Counted from the first letter of the stretch, positions 53,360 through 62,958 are shown. The stretch is 64,000 bases of DNA from Chryseobacterium edaphi (GCF_025628985.1 NZ_JAOTEM010000001.1:248001-312000); one strand, 5' to 3'. The notes: generated from the sequence alone by a model not told the origin. Numbers and translations are program-made.

Positions 53360-54706
53360 ATGAAAGTTGGTTTGAAATGGAAAGTTTCATTTATTATAAT
53401 TTCTTTGGTAGCAATTGGCGGACTTTTCTGGAAGCCAAGTGTTGATTTTCCAAATACAGGAGATTTTTTAGGTCAGGAAAATATTGTCGGTTCTGATGTA
53501 GCCTGGATTTTAGCTGCAGCCGGACTCGTTCTTTTGATGACTCCCGGACTTTCATTTTTCTATGGCGGAATGGTCGGCAAAAAAAATATGATTTCAACAA
53601 TGCTGCAAAGCTTTATTGCTTTAGGAGTTATTTCTATTTTATGGATTGTTGTTGGTTTTTCTTTGTCTTTCGGAGATTCTATCGGCTTTGAAATCAACGG
53701 CGAACATTATGGTATTATAGGTAATCCTTTTACTTATCCGTTTTTCAATCATGTGAGTGTTTATCCACACAAAACGATGGCTTCCACGATTCCTTTCATC
53801 TTATTTGCATTATTCCAAATGAAATTTGCAGTGATTACTCCTGCTTTGATTACGGGTTCATTTGCTGAAAGAGTTAGATTCATTTCTTACCTTTTATTCA
53901 TGGTGCTTTTCAGTCTGTTCATTTATACGCCTTTGTGTCATATGGTTTGGCATCCTGAAGGTCTTTTAAATAAATTTTTTGGTGTTAAAGATTTTGCTGG
54001 AGGAACTGTCGTTCACATGAGTGCAGGTTTTGCAGCTTTGGCAGGTGCCATTGTTTTAGGAAACAGAAAAAATCCTCATCACGAACCTTCAAATATTCCC
54101 TATGTAATTTTAGGAACAGGAATGCTTTGGTTTGGTTGGTTCGGTTTCAATGCAGGTTCGGCTTTAAGTGCCAATGCAACTGCTGCAATCGCTTTCGGGA
54201 CTACAACCATTGCTTCAGCTTCGGCAATGATGACGTGGATATTCTTTGACAGGATCAACGGAAGAAAAGTTTCTGCTTTAGGAGCTTGTATCGGTGCTGT
54301 TGTTGGCTTGGTCGCTATTACTCCGGGTTGTGGTTTTGTTACCATTCAGGAGAGTTTATTTATCGGTTTTATTTCTGCGATTGTGTCTAATTTAATGTTG
54401 AACTGGAAAGCCTTAAAGAAAATTGACGATACCTTAGATGTTTTTGCCTGTCATGGAGTAGGAGGAATCATGGGAATGATCTTGACCGCAATTTTTGCGC
54501 ACGGCGAAAATGCAAGTCTTCTTCACGGCGGAATCGGAGTGTTTACACATCACATGATAGCGTTGGTTTTGGTCTCATTATTTACATTTTTTGGTTCGCT
54601 TCTTTTATATAAAATTACCAACCGAATTATTACACTTCGAGTTTCCGAAGAATCAGAAAATATGGGTCTGGATATGTCTCAGCATGAGGAAAGTCTGAAG
54701 TGGTAA
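53360..54706 (+). CDS. amt: Ammonium transporter (Amt/Rh family)
   Basis: 448 residues from the ATG favoured by the promoter position. About 11-12 membrane helices are evident. Family signatures include DVAWILAAAGLVLLMTPGLSFFYGGMV, FAGGTVVHMSAGFAALAGA, WFGWFGFNAGSAL and the pore His region DVFACHGVGGIMGMI. Gas-channel-like uptake of NH4+/NH3 across the inner membrane. No glnK (PII) gene follows, which is unusual for bacterial amt operons. Confidence 0.92.
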   Translation: MKVGLKWKVSFIIISLVAIGGLFWKPSVDFPNTGDFLGQENIVGSDVAWILAAAGLVLLMTPGLSFFYGGMVGKKNMISTMLQSFIALGVISILWIVVGFSLSFGDSIGFEINGEHYGIIGNPFTYPFFNHVSVYPHKTMASTIPFILFALFQMKFAVITPALITGSFAERVRFISYLLFMVLFSLFIYTPLCHMVWHPEGLLNKFFGVKDFAGGTVVHMSAGFAALAGAIVLGNRKNPHHEPSNIPYVILGTGMLWFGWFGFNAGSALSANATAAIAFGTTTIASASAMMTWIFFDRINGRKVSALGACIGAVVGLVAITPGCGFVTIQESLFIGFISAIVSNLMLNWKALKKIDDTLDVFACHGVGGIMGMILTAIFAHGENASLLHGGIGVFTHHMIALVLVSLFTFFGSLLLYKITNRIITLRVSEESENMGLDMSQHEESLKW

Positions 54707-54739
54707 TTTAATTATAATTACAGGTGGTATCTCTGGGCA

Positions 54740-54815
54740 GCTTTATCCGCCTTCCACTCCCGCTTTTTTGTCTCAGCTTCGCTCCGACAAAAAGAGCTCC
54801 GTTCAAGTCGGGCTG
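54740..54815. repeat. Intergenic repeat element with hairpin, copy B
   Basis: Core hairpin at 54763-54795: CTTTTTTGTC/GACAAAAAGAG around CTCAGCTTCGCTCC. It is a relative of the element at 14625-14727 and similarly GC-richer than the flanks. Confidence 0.6.
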
Positions 54816-54922
54816 CGAGATTTGTGCAGAGTTCAGGGAAGGTTTATAAAAAGTGATATTTGTGTGTATTAGATTCCGTTATAAACCTTTTTTAACATTT
54901 CATTTCTTTAGAATTTATCGTG

Positions 54923-54930
54923 TATATTTG
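54923..54930 (+). promoter_or_regulatory. Serine dehydratase promoter, -7 element TATATTTG
   Basis: TATATTTG lies 33 bp ahead of the sdaA start codon. Confidence 0.6.
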
Positions 54931-54955
54931 CTTTTCATGAAAATGAAAATCACGT

Positions 54956-56374
54956 ATGGAATCTATATCGGTTTTTGAAATTATTAAAGTAGGAATTGGC
55001 CCTTCCAGTTCGCACACAATGGGACCTTGGAATGCTGCATCGGCATTTATCAGAATTATAAAAAGAGAAAGATCAATTGCTGAAGTGAAAGAAGTTTTCC
55101 TTGAATTCTTCGGTTCATTGGCAAAAACAGGGATTGGTCACGGAACGGATATCGCAGGAATGTTGGGTTTAAATGGAGAAGATTTTAAAACCATCAACAC
55201 TTCAAAGATCGACGAAATTGTACATCATATCAAAACGTCTGAGATTCTTAATTTAGGCGGAGAAAAAGAAATTCCTTTTATTTACGGACATCATTTAATT
55301 CTGAATATGTCCAAATCCTTAGATTTTCATCCTAACGGAATGATCTTTAAAGCTATCTTTGAAGACGGTACAGAACTCGTTCAGGATTTTTATTCTGTTG
55401 GTGGCGGTTTCATTGCAAGTCAGGAAAAAAACTCTATCGAAAAACATTGCGTTCGTACTTTGTACCCATGTCATCATGGTTCCGACATTGTAAAATATTG
55501 TGAGAAATTAGGTTTAGATAAAATGTCAGATTTAGTTTTAATCAATGAAGAAAGTTGGAGAACGCAGGAGGAAACGAGAAAAGAAGCTCTCAATATCTGG
55601 GAAAATATCAAAGAATGTATTTACAAAGGTGTCAACAAAGAAGGTATTTTACCGGGTGGACTCAATGTTACCCGAAGAGCGGCGGGAATCAACAGAAAAC
55701 TTTTGGGTGACGAAATTTATAAAAATAAAGATCAGTGGTTTCAGCAGGTAGTCGATGCTGAAGAAAATTTCACTAATATCAATAAATGGATTGCTTGTTT
55801 TGCACTCGCAGTAAATGAAGAGAACGCAAGTTTTGGGAGAATTATCACAGCGCCGACAAATGGAGCAAGTGGAGTGATTCCTGCTGTTTTGATGTATGCA
55901 CAGGCTTTTACACCTCATACAAGTGATGATGATATTGCAAGATTTCTACTGGTTGCCGGAGAAATCGGAACTTTATTCAAGAAAAACGCAACCATTTCTG
56001 CCGCAATGGGCGGTTGTCAGGCGGAAGTTGGCGTATCATCGGCAATGGCTGCAGCAGGTTTGACTGAAATTCTTGGAGGAACTGTTGGTCAGGTTTTAAT
56101 GGCTGCCGAAATCGCAATGGAACATCATTTAGGTTTAACGTGCGATCCGATCAGAGGTCTAGTACAAATTCCATGTATTGAAAGAAATACTATGGGAGCG
56201 ATGAAAGCAATAACCGCAGCGAATATTGCCTTAGAAAGTGATCCTGCTAAAGCTAAAGTAAGTCTCGATCAGGTTATACAAACAATGTGGGAAACTGCCT
56301 TGTCTATGAACGACCGTTTCAAGGAAACTTCTGAGGGTGGATTGGCAATCGCAGTAAATGTTCCGGAGTGTTAA
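54956..56374 (+). CDS. sdaA: L-serine ammonia-lyase (Fe-S dependent)
   Basis: 472 residues: single-chain form with the beta domain first (SSSHTMGP at 17-24) and the catalytic alpha domain after ~residue 170 (GASGVIPAVLMYA, MGGCQAEVGVSSAMAAAGL, HHLGLTCDPIRGLVQIPCIERN). The conserved cysteines in the alpha domain bind the [4Fe-4S] cluster that activates serine for conversion to pyruvate and ammonia. Monocistronic, with terminator downstream. Confidence 0.93.
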   Translation: MESISVFEIIKVGIGPSSSHTMGPWNAASAFIRIIKRERSIAEVKEVFLEFFGSLAKTGIGHGTDIAGMLGLNGEDFKTINTSKIDEIVHHIKTSEILNLGGEKEIPFIYGHHLILNMSKSLDFHPNGMIFKAIFEDGTELVQDFYSVGGGFIASQEKNSIEKHCVRTLYPCHHGSDIVKYCEKLGLDKMSDLVLINEESWRTQEETRKEALNIWENIKECIYKGVNKEGILPGGLNVTRRAAGINRKLLGDEIYKNKDQWFQQVVDAEENFTNINKWIACFALAVNEENASFGRIITAPTNGASGVIPAVLMYAQAFTPHTSDDDIARFLLVAGEIGTLFKKNATISAAMGGCQAEVGVSSAMAAAGLTEILGGTVGQVLMAAEIAMEHHLGLTCDPIRGLVQIPCIERNTMGAMKAITAANIALESDPAKAKVSLDQVIQTMWETALSMNDRFKETSEGGLAIAVNVPEC

Positions 56375-56396
56375 GATAAAAGATATTACTTACTAT

Positions 56397-56437
56397 AAAA
56401 ACGTCCTGAGATTTTGATTAAACTTCAGGACGTTTTC
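56397..56437. terminator. Bidirectional terminator
   Basis: Stem AAAACGTCCTGA/TTCAGGACGTTTT between the convergent sdaA and serine hydrolase genes. Confidence 0.8.
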
Positions 56438-56470
56438 ATTAAAAGATAGTGACGTTTTACAATTATATGT

Positions 56471-57859
56471 TTAATTAACTTTAGGAAATTCATAGTCTAC
56501 TCCGTAAAGAAAACTAAGTATTGCAACTGCAAATTCATTACCTGCGATACCAATTCTATCAGCGTTTAGAGAATACGAAATAGAAATATCATCATCTCCA
56601 TTGTAAATCATCAAAGAGTTTGTTCCGTAAGTTCCGCCGCTGTGACCTACAAAAATTTTATTGTGAAATGGTACTATTGCCAATCCCTTTCCAAATCTTT
56701 TTTCATCGGGCATTATTGATTTTAATGAAGTTTCTGAAACTATTTTATGGTCAAAAATCGCATTGATGATAAGATTTAAATTATAAGGCGTCGTAGCTAT
56801 ATCACCGACTCCCACAATATTGCTGAAGTTAAAATCTGTAACAGGAACCCATTTTTTATCATAAGAATAGGATTTGTAAACATTTCCCGGTTTTTTATTT
56901 GCCGTGTAAAATTGTTTTAATTGTAAAGGTTTTATGATGTATTGATCTAAATTTTCTTCATAAGATCTATTTGTAATCTTTTCTAAAATTTTCGCCAACA
57001 AATAATATCCTGAGTTCGAATACTGTTGCATAGTTCCGGGTTCAAATTGCGAACCTTGCTCAATGATTCTTTTGATGATCTGTTCGTCAGTTGTCTTTTT
57101 TTCGAGCCATCTCGGTTCGTTTTTTCCTTGTACATAATCACCAAGTCCTGAACTGTGGTTGAGCATATGCGAAACTGTAATCTTATCTGAATTGGGGATT
57201 TGGGGAAAGAATTGTGAAAGTTTATCGTTAAGATTTAGTTGTTGATTATCAATCAGTTTAAAAATCATGATTGCGGTCATTGTCTTGGTGATAGACCCAA
57301 TCTGAAATGTCTGGTTTTCACTTTTAAAATCAGGAAGATTTTTTTCGCCAAAGTTTCGTTTGTATATTTCTTTTCCGTTTTTAAAGATTGATATTTCTCC
57401 GGCTTCTGCATTGTTTTTTTCGAGATAAGATAAAAAATTTTCAATTTTTTTAAAACTTTCTTTAACGTCGGAAAGTTTTAAAATCTCAAGTGCTTTGTCT
57501 TTGTTATTTGCTTTGTCAAACGGTTTTAAGGTTAATGGCAATGCCATTCCGTTTTGATTAAATGTTCCGATGATTTCAGAGTCTTTCATAGTTCCTTTGA
57601 ATGTGGCATTCATCACTGCATTTTCAAAGGTTAATACATTGTCAGAAAACGATGTTTTATCAAGAGGAATTCCTTCGGCACCTTGTAACGGACTATCTAA
57701 AGTAGAGCTATAAACATTGTTTTCATATTTAATATTGATTATTAAGGGCAATTTGCTGCCCTGAACTTCGAGTTCTCCCATCCACGAACCGGTTATTTGT
57801 TGTGAGAAAATTATATGAAAGGTCAGGAAGCTGATAAAAAGTAAAAATCTGTTTTTCAT
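56471..57859 (-). CDS. Serine hydrolase, beta-lactamase/class C type
   Basis: 462 residues from the ATG at 57857-57859, which gives a signal peptide (KNRFLLFISFLTFHIIFSQ); the longer frame upstream overlaps the next gene. An N-terminal beta domain (~20-130) precedes a beta-lactamase-like domain with SITK (SxxK) and YSNSGYYLL (YxN), and GHSGGTYG near the C-terminus (KTG-like HSG). Probably a periplasmic peptidase or esterase rather than antibiotic resistance. The Yip1-like membrane gene ends 8 bp upstream, so they share an operon. Confidence 0.82.
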   Translation of the reverse strand: MKNRFLLFISFLTFHIIFSQQITGSWMGELEVQGSKLPLIINIKYENNVYSSTLDSPLQGAEGIPLDKTSFSDNVLTFENAVMNATFKGTMKDSEIIGTFNQNGMALPLTLKPFDKANNKDKALEILKLSDVKESFKKIENFLSYLEKNNAEAGEISIFKNGKEIYKRNFGEKNLPDFKSENQTFQIGSITKTMTAIMIFKLIDNQQLNLNDKLSQFFPQIPNSDKITVSHMLNHSSGLGDYVQGKNEPRWLEKKTTDEQIIKRIIEQGSQFEPGTMQQYSNSGYYLLAKILEKITNRSYEENLDQYIIKPLQLKQFYTANKKPGNVYKSYSYDKKWVPVTDFNFSNIVGVGDIATTPYNLNLIINAIFDHKIVSETSLKSIMPDEKRFGKGLAIVPFHNKIFVGHSGGTYGTNSLMIYNGDDDISISYSLNADRIGIAGNEFAVAILSFLYGVDYEFPKVN

Positions 57860-57867
57860 ATCTGTTG

Positions 57868-58437
57868 TTATAAAAGCTGCATGGTGAGCATCATGGTTAA
57901 AAGTAATAGGGCGAAAATCACAATGTGAACCCAATTTTTCATATTTGTAGCGATTTTAAAACCGTTGAACAGAATAGCAATTCCGTAAGCTGAAATGGCT
58001 AGTGAAAAGAAGGAATAAATGGTAATAATTAAAAGAGCAACAGGTTCTATCGCAGAAGATTGATTTTTTACAGAATCCATGATTTGTTTCTGCGCATTTT
58101 TAATAAAAGGAATTTCGGTTACCAGTAAAAGAAGAATCACTGTAATCTGTGATATAAAGATTGGGTTAACAATATCGATCAATCTGGTTTTCTTATTAAT
58201 CATTTTTCCAAAAATAAAAAAGACAGTTATGTTAATAGCGTAAACAATTAACGTTGCTAAAATTATCTTAAAAATAGAATCTTCGGGATCAATGAATTCA
58301 AAATGGAATAAACTGTCGGTCTGAAATCCAAAATAATAAGCTATTAAAAAAACAATAGTTACCGAAACAAACCCTGCCAAAAGCAGAGTTTTATCATCAA
58401 ATTTTAAAAAAGGATTAAATAGAGTTTTCCAATTCAT
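57868..58437 (-). CDS. Yip1-like integral membrane protein
   Basis: 189 residues with about five membrane helices (LLLAGFVSVTIVFLIAYYFG, IILATLIVYAINITVFFIFG, and three C-terminal ones). A cytosolic loop carries the NPIFISQ segment. Resembles the YIP1/DUF1282-like family. Function unknown; placed between a DUF2089 protein (3 bp upstream) and a serine hydrolase in one operon. Confidence 0.65.
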   Translation of the reverse strand: MNWKTLFNPFLKFDDKTLLLAGFVSVTIVFLIAYYFGFQTDSLFHFEFIDPEDSIFKIILATLIVYAINITVFFIFGKMINKKTRLIDIVNPIFISQITVILLLLVTEIPFIKNAQKQIMDSVKNQSSAIEPVALLIITIYSFFSLAISAYGIAILFNGFKIATNMKNWVHIVIFALLLLTMMLTMQLL

Positions 58438-58440
58438 GGT

Positions 58441-58707
58441 TTATTTTTTTAATTGATTTATTTTTTCAATCAGATCATCCATTTTATTTCTCATGGTAGG
58501 ATAAGAAAGTTCGGCTTGCTTCGCCATTTCTTTGATGCTTCCGCTGGAAAGGAAAAAATTTAGAATAAAATCCTGTTCGTCTCTTGCTAATTTTAAAAGC
58601 ACAGGAAGTTCATAATTTCCATTGACTTCAGTTTTACATTCCGGGCATTTCATTTGGCTGACCTGCAAAGTGTGATCGCAACTTGGACAAATTATAGGTA
58701 ACTTCAT
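58441..58707 (-). CDS. DUF2089-like zinc-ribbon HTH protein
   Basis: 88 residues. An N-terminal zinc ribbon (CPSCDHTL and CPECKTEV) precedes a helix-turn-helix segment (SIKEMAKQAELSYPTMRNKM). This is the DUF2089 arrangement, likely a small DNA-binding regulator. First gene of a three-gene operon with a Yip1-like membrane protein and a serine hydrolase, which it may control. Confidence 0.8.
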   Translation of the reverse strand: MKLPIICPSCDHTLQVSQMKCPECKTEVNGNYELPVLLKLARDEQDFILNFFLSSGSIKEMAKQAELSYPTMRNKMDDLIEKINQLKK

Positions 58708-58887
58708 TAAATTTTATTTCTGTAAAAGTAATAAATATTTTAATAAAGTTAAAAATAATTTTAACAAAGTTAAAAGTAAAATCTGTTTTTATAACTGAAA
58801 TTTAATAATATATTAAATTTCGCACGATGATCAAAAATATTTTTGCACTATAAATAAAAACGAATATTTTTGTGGAAATAACAAATT

Positions 58888-59562
58888 ATGAAAAAAATAT
58901 ACATTCTCGCTTTTGCGTTTTTATCTTTGACTGCCTATTCTCAGGTCAATATTCCGGCTTCATCATCAAGAGGAACAATTCTGACACAAACCGATCAGAA
59001 AATTGAATACAGCAATTTAAAATATGAAAAAGGGAAAGTTGTCTACACAAATATTTATAATGGACAACAAGAATTTCTGTACGACAATTCTGTGAAAAGT
59101 ATTGAAGAGAAAGCCGCTACAGCAGTTTTATCTTCCGAAACAAAATCTGAAAATTCTGCATCGTCAGTTGCCGTTTTAGAAAAGCCTAAACTTACCGACA
59201 AGACAGAAATTAAAAGATTTTTATTACAGGAAAATAATCCTCAATACAAGAGCGGAAAATCTTTGAACAATATAGGAACTGCTTTTTTAGTAGGAGGCGC
59301 AACTTGTTTTGTGGTAGGAGGCGCGATAAACCTTTCGTCTGCAAACAAAACTTATTCCTCTGGCGAAGAACCAAAAGGTTCTCCTGTTCCACTGATTATA
59401 GGCTTGGTAGGAATGGGAGTAGGTGTTGTCATGAAAATTTCAGGACATTCACAAATGAAAAAAGCAGTAGAAAATTATCAGAATTCCACTGCAAGAAAAT
59501 TTACTCCAAGCTATTATGCTCTCAATAATCAGAATGGAGTAGGATTGATGATGAAATTTTAA
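58888..59562 (+). CDS. Membrane-anchored exported hypothetical protein
   Basis: 224 residues with signal peptide ending LTAYSQ. Two hydrophobic segments (GTAFLVGGATCFVVGGAI and PLIIGLVGMGVGVVM) flank a short polar loop, after a polar N-terminal ~110 residues. No family recognised. The stop codon overlaps that of the convergent tyrA by 4 bp. Confidence 0.65.
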   Translation: MKKIYILAFAFLSLTAYSQVNIPASSSRGTILTQTDQKIEYSNLKYEKGKVVYTNIYNGQQEFLYDNSVKSIEEKAATAVLSSETKSENSASSVAVLEKPKLTDKTEIKRFLLQENNPQYKSGKSLNNIGTAFLVGGATCFVVGGAINLSSANKTYSSGEEPKGSPVPLIIGLVGMGVGVVMKISGHSQMKKAVENYQNSTARKFTPSYYALNNQNGVGLMMKF

Positions 59563-60407
59563 TTTTTATCTAAAATTCCTCTTATTTTATTGGCATTTTC
59601 TATCAACTCAGCTAAATATTCGAAATTTTCTTTTTCCAAAGCAGCTTTGAATTTTCTGAGTTGAGAGATATGTTCGTTCAAAACATCCAGAACGTTTTCT
59701 TTGTTTTGCTTAAAAATCGGAACCCACATTTCAGGATGAGATTTTGCTAAACGAACCGTACTCGAAAAACCCGAACTTGCCAGTTGGAAAATAGTTTCTT
59801 CTTCTTTTTCTTTCTCCAAAACCGTATTGGCAAGCGCATAGGAAGTAATGTGAGAGATATGCGAAATATATGCGGTGTGAACATCGTGAGCTTCTGCATT
59901 CATATAAATCAAATGCATATCTAAACTTTCAACTACTTTTTGAACCAATTCTAAAGCATCATGTGCCGATTCTTCTTTATTGCAAATTACTCCTGCTTTT
60001 CCTGAAAAACTCTCAGCGATGGCAGATTTCGGACCGTGGTTTTCGGTTCCCCACATCGGATGAAAAGCTACAAATCTTGATCTTTTTGAATGGTCTTTAA
60101 CTGAATTTACTATTCCTGCTTTGGTAGAACCTACATCCATCACCGTTTGCGAATCAGAAATTAAATCTAAAACGTTAGGCAAAATCTTTCTTGCCGCATC
60201 AACGGGAATGGCGATAATTATTAAATCAGAATCTTTAATTCCGTTTTCTAAATCTGCTTGTTCATCAATGATATTCAAAGCTAAAGCTTCTCTTAAATTA
60301 TCTTTATTGTTGTCAATTCCATAAATGAAATCGACAAGTTTTTTTTCTTTTAATTTTAATGCAATTGAACCTCCGATCAATCCTACACCGACAATGCTAA
60401 TTTTCAT
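59559..60407 (-). CDS. tyrA: Prephenate dehydrogenase
   Basis: 282 residues from the ATG at 60405-60407. The NAD-binding start ISIVGVGLIGGSIAL and motifs VMDVGSTKAGIV, FHPMWGTENHGPKSA and HVVHD/TAYISHISH define TyrA. It oxidatively decarboxylates prephenate to 4-hydroxyphenylpyruvate in tyrosine synthesis. No chorismate mutase is fused. Upstream lies a Tyr-codon-containing leader and terminator, indicating attenuation control. Confidence 0.9.
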   Translation of the reverse strand: MKISIVGVGLIGGSIALKLKEKKLVDFIYGIDNNKDNLREALALNIIDEQADLENGIKDSDLIIIAIPVDAARKILPNVLDLISDSQTVMDVGSTKAGIVNSVKDHSKRSRFVAFHPMWGTENHGPKSAIAESFSGKAGVICNKEESAHDALELVQKVVESLDMHLIYMNAEAHDVHTAYISHISHITSYALANTVLEKEKEEETIFQLASSGFSSTVRLAKSHPEMWVPIFKQNKENVLDVLNEHISQLRKFKAALEKENFEYLAELIENANKIRGILDKN

Positions 60408-60427
60408 TTTCTTAAAATTTGAAATAA

Positions 60428-60456
60428 AAAACCCCGTCCGAGGACGAGGTTTTAAG
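60428..60456 (-). terminator. Attenuator hairpin ahead of tyrA
   Basis: On the - strand AAAACCTCGTCC/GGACGGGGTTTT followed by TT and A-rich sequence forms an intrinsic terminator 20-odd bp before the tyrA ATG. Its position inside the tyrA leader, after the leader peptide stop, is that of a classical attenuator. Confidence 0.7.
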
Positions 60457-60473
60457 TTATATAACAAGAATCT

Positions 60474-60530
60474 CTATCCCAAATCTGAGCTGAAAATTCT
60501 ATAATAATATGTTTCTTTTTTAATAATCAC
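60474..60530 (-). CDS. Putative tyrA leader peptide (18 residues, Tyr-Tyr-Tyr)
   Basis: On the - strand a frame from GTG (60528-60530) to TAG (60474-60476) encodes 18 residues, VIIKKETYYYRIFSSDLG (first codon read as Met). It has three consecutive TAT Tyr codons and a Phe, just ahead of the terminator hairpin and tyrA. Clustered Tyr codons in the leader of a Tyr-biosynthesis gene fit ribosome-mediated attenuation. The GTG start is not certain. Confidence 0.55.
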   Translation of the reverse strand: MIIKKETYYYRIFSSDLG

Positions 60531-60678
60531 AGAACGAAGATAGCAATTTTTTTTAATTTTAAATTAAAAAGTGAGTGGTGAATTTTGTCGCACAAGCCAA
60601 TTTTTTACGAAAGTCAATTTTATTTTCAATATTTAAAATTGACTATTCACTTGCAAAGCAAAATTCACCATTCACGAA

Positions 60679-62958
60679 TTAAGGGTTTGAGATGATCAAT
60701 GTCGAAGGAATATCCGAAAGCCAAAGACTTTTTGAGTCAATAAGTCCTCGCCAGCTTTTCTTACTGATCAGCATCAGATCCTGACCATTAAGAAATTCTT
60801 TCTCGATCTTTTTCTCATTATATAAAGTGATGTGATTGGGTGCAACCTGTTCGATACTTCTGATGAGTTCTTTTACTTCAATATTATTTCGGATCTGTCC
60901 TGCAACATCGAGAATAATGATTTGAGAATTGTTATTGTTGATTAGTCTTTTCGCATATTCCAGCAAATAAAAATCACTTAAATTGAAGATCGGCACGAAT
61001 ACTTTGTCGGCAGAAGTAAATCCTTTCTCCACTAAAACTCCTACCGGAATATTGGTTTTGTCTAAAATCTGAAGCGTAAAATCGTCAAACGGAGAATTGT
61101 TGAAAATATAGCTTTTACCTTTTACAGTGTTCAATAACTTTTCAGGATTAATAATTTTTGTCGTGAAACCTAGAAGTCTTCCCAATAAACTTCCTTCGTA
61201 CATCGATTTTCCAAGCATAATTAACAGTAAATCGTAATTTCCCTTGTTTGAAATGCTAGTCAAATCGCTTTCGATATCAGTTGATGCTTTGAATAGAGTG
61301 GTTACTTCTACCTGAAGATCATTTGAAGTCTCAATAACATTTTTAAACTGATCGTTCTCATATTCATTGATTTCGTAAGTGTGCATTTCGTCAACGGGAG
61401 CAATATTCATGGCGGTAATGCTCTTGTTGCCGTTCATTTTATGGGTGAAATCGTTGGCCAGTTTCAAAAGCGTACTTCCGGATTCCGGATTGTCAAAAGA
61501 GAGCAGAACACGATATTTAGAATCATTCGAATCATCAATGGTGTCTTCATCTTTTTTAGATTTAAAAATGTAATTGATTAGATCTAAAGCCGGACCCGTC
61601 ATGAATGTTGTAAATAATGCCATAATGACCATCATTGCAAAAATAGTTGGACTCAAAACTCCTAGATCATAACCGATGTTTAAAACAATCAATTCCATCA
61701 AACCTCGGGTATTCATCAGTGCACCAATCGTTAAACTTTCTTTCCAGTTGATACCGAGAAATTTGGCTGTCAAAGCACTTCCAGCGAATTTTCCCACTAC
61801 CGCAACCAAAATAATGGCTCCTGCTGTTACCCATAGATGTCCCTCATTCAACAAACCAATTTGTGTACGAAGTCCGGTAAATACGAAGAATAGCGGTAAT
61901 AAAAGTACTAATGCAACATCTTCTATTTTGTCAATAAACAATGATCTGAATTTTGCATTTTCGGGCATAATCGCTCCCGCCATAAATGCTCCAAACAAAG
62001 CATGGATTCCAATCACCTCTGTTGCGTATGCCGATAAAATCAAAGTAAGAAAAAATATAGCAACCATCGGTTTGTTGATGGTGTTTTTTTCAGCCTGCAA
62101 ATCTCCGATTCTTTTCAGGAAAGGTCTTACGATTTTGATCATTAAAAAGACATATCCGATTGCCATTAAAATCACGTAAATCGAACTTGCAAATGAACCC
62201 GCTTTTACAATTGCGATTACTGCAGCCAAAATACACCAAGCCGTAATGTCATCTGCAGCTGCACAGGTAATAACAATCGTTCCTAATTTCGTTTTCTGAA
62301 GATTCCTCTCCTGAACAATTCTCGCCAAAACCGGAAATGCTGTAATACTCATCGCAATCGCAATAAATAATGCGAAAGAGATAAACTGAACTCCATCGGG
62401 AGCAAACTCCTGATAGATGAAATATGAAAGTCCTATACCTAAAGCAAAAGGAATAATGATACTCGCATGACTGATCACAACTGCATCATGTGCTTTTTTT
62501 CTCAAAACGCTCAAATCGAGTTCCATTCCTACGATATACATAAACAGAATCAATCCGATCTGACTTAAAAACTGAAGATTTCCTAATGATTCCTTTGGGA
62601 AAAGAAAAGCAGAAAATTCAGGAAAATACATCCCTACAAGTGAAGGTCCCAAAATAATACCGGCAATCATTTCACCGATAACACTTGGCTGTTTAATTTT
62701 AATACAGATCCACCCGAAAAATCTCGCCGCCATAATGATCGTAACAATCTGTGCAAGCAAAAGCGCTAAAGGATGATGAAGATTGGTTTTGAACGACTCC
62801 AGGAAATTGTCCCACGTAGAGCCGTTATGAGTTTTTACAACGATGTTTTCTCCCACTTCCAGAGTTTGTCCCTGTATCATAAACCAATACATCAGACTTG
62901 AAAAGACTGCGATGGTAACGATGTAAAAGATAATATTTCTGTATTTTGCCAAATTCAT
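60679..62958 (-). CDS. Cation/proton antiporter (CPA2) with C-terminal USP-like domain
   Basis: About 759 residues from the ATG at 62956-62958; the TTG 7 codons upstream lies in a -7-like GAAATTTG. Helices 1-13 carry CPA2 motifs: GEMIAGIILGPSLVG, IGLILFMYIVGMELDL, ITCAAADDITAWCILA, GIHALFGAFMAGAIMP and NTRGLMELIVLNIG. The paired DD (AADDITAW) suggests an electrogenic Na+/H+ type. The last ~270 residues form a soluble universal-stress-like domain (VLLSFDNPESGSTLLKLA onward). Monocistronic. Confidence 0.85.
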   Translation of the reverse strand: MNLAKYRNIIFYIVTIAVFSSLMYWFMIQGQTLEVGENIVVKTHNGSTWDNFLESFKTNLHHPLALLLAQIVTIIMAARFFGWICIKIKQPSVIGEMIAGIILGPSLVGMYFPEFSAFLFPKESLGNLQFLSQIGLILFMYIVGMELDLSVLRKKAHDAVVISHASIIIPFALGIGLSYFIYQEFAPDGVQFISFALFIAIAMSITAFPVLARIVQERNLQKTKLGTIVITCAAADDITAWCILAAVIAIVKAGSFASSIYVILMAIGYVFLMIKIVRPFLKRIGDLQAEKNTINKPMVAIFFLTLILSAYATEVIGIHALFGAFMAGAIMPENAKFRSLFIDKIEDVALVLLLPLFFVFTGLRTQIGLLNEGHLWVTAGAIILVAVVGKFAGSALTAKFLGINWKESLTIGALMNTRGLMELIVLNIGYDLGVLSPTIFAMMVIMALFTTFMTGPALDLINYIFKSKKDEDTIDDSNDSKYRVLLSFDNPESGSTLLKLANDFTHKMNGNKSITAMNIAPVDEMHTYEINEYENDQFKNVIETSNDLQVEVTTLFKASTDIESDLTSISNKGNYDLLLIMLGKSMYEGSLLGRLLGFTTKIINPEKLLNTVKGKSYIFNNSPFDDFTLQILDKTNIPVGVLVEKGFTSADKVFVPIFNLSDFYLLEYAKRLINNNNSQIIILDVAGQIRNNIEVKELIRSIEQVAPNHITLYNEKKIEKEFLNGQDLMLISKKSWRGLIDSKSLWLSDIPSTLIISNP

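Noticed and set aside
56471..57859. Antibiotic-resistance beta-lactamase
   Set aside because: SxxK and YxN are present, but the extra N-terminal domain and operon context fit a general serine hydrolase; resistance cannot be claimed.
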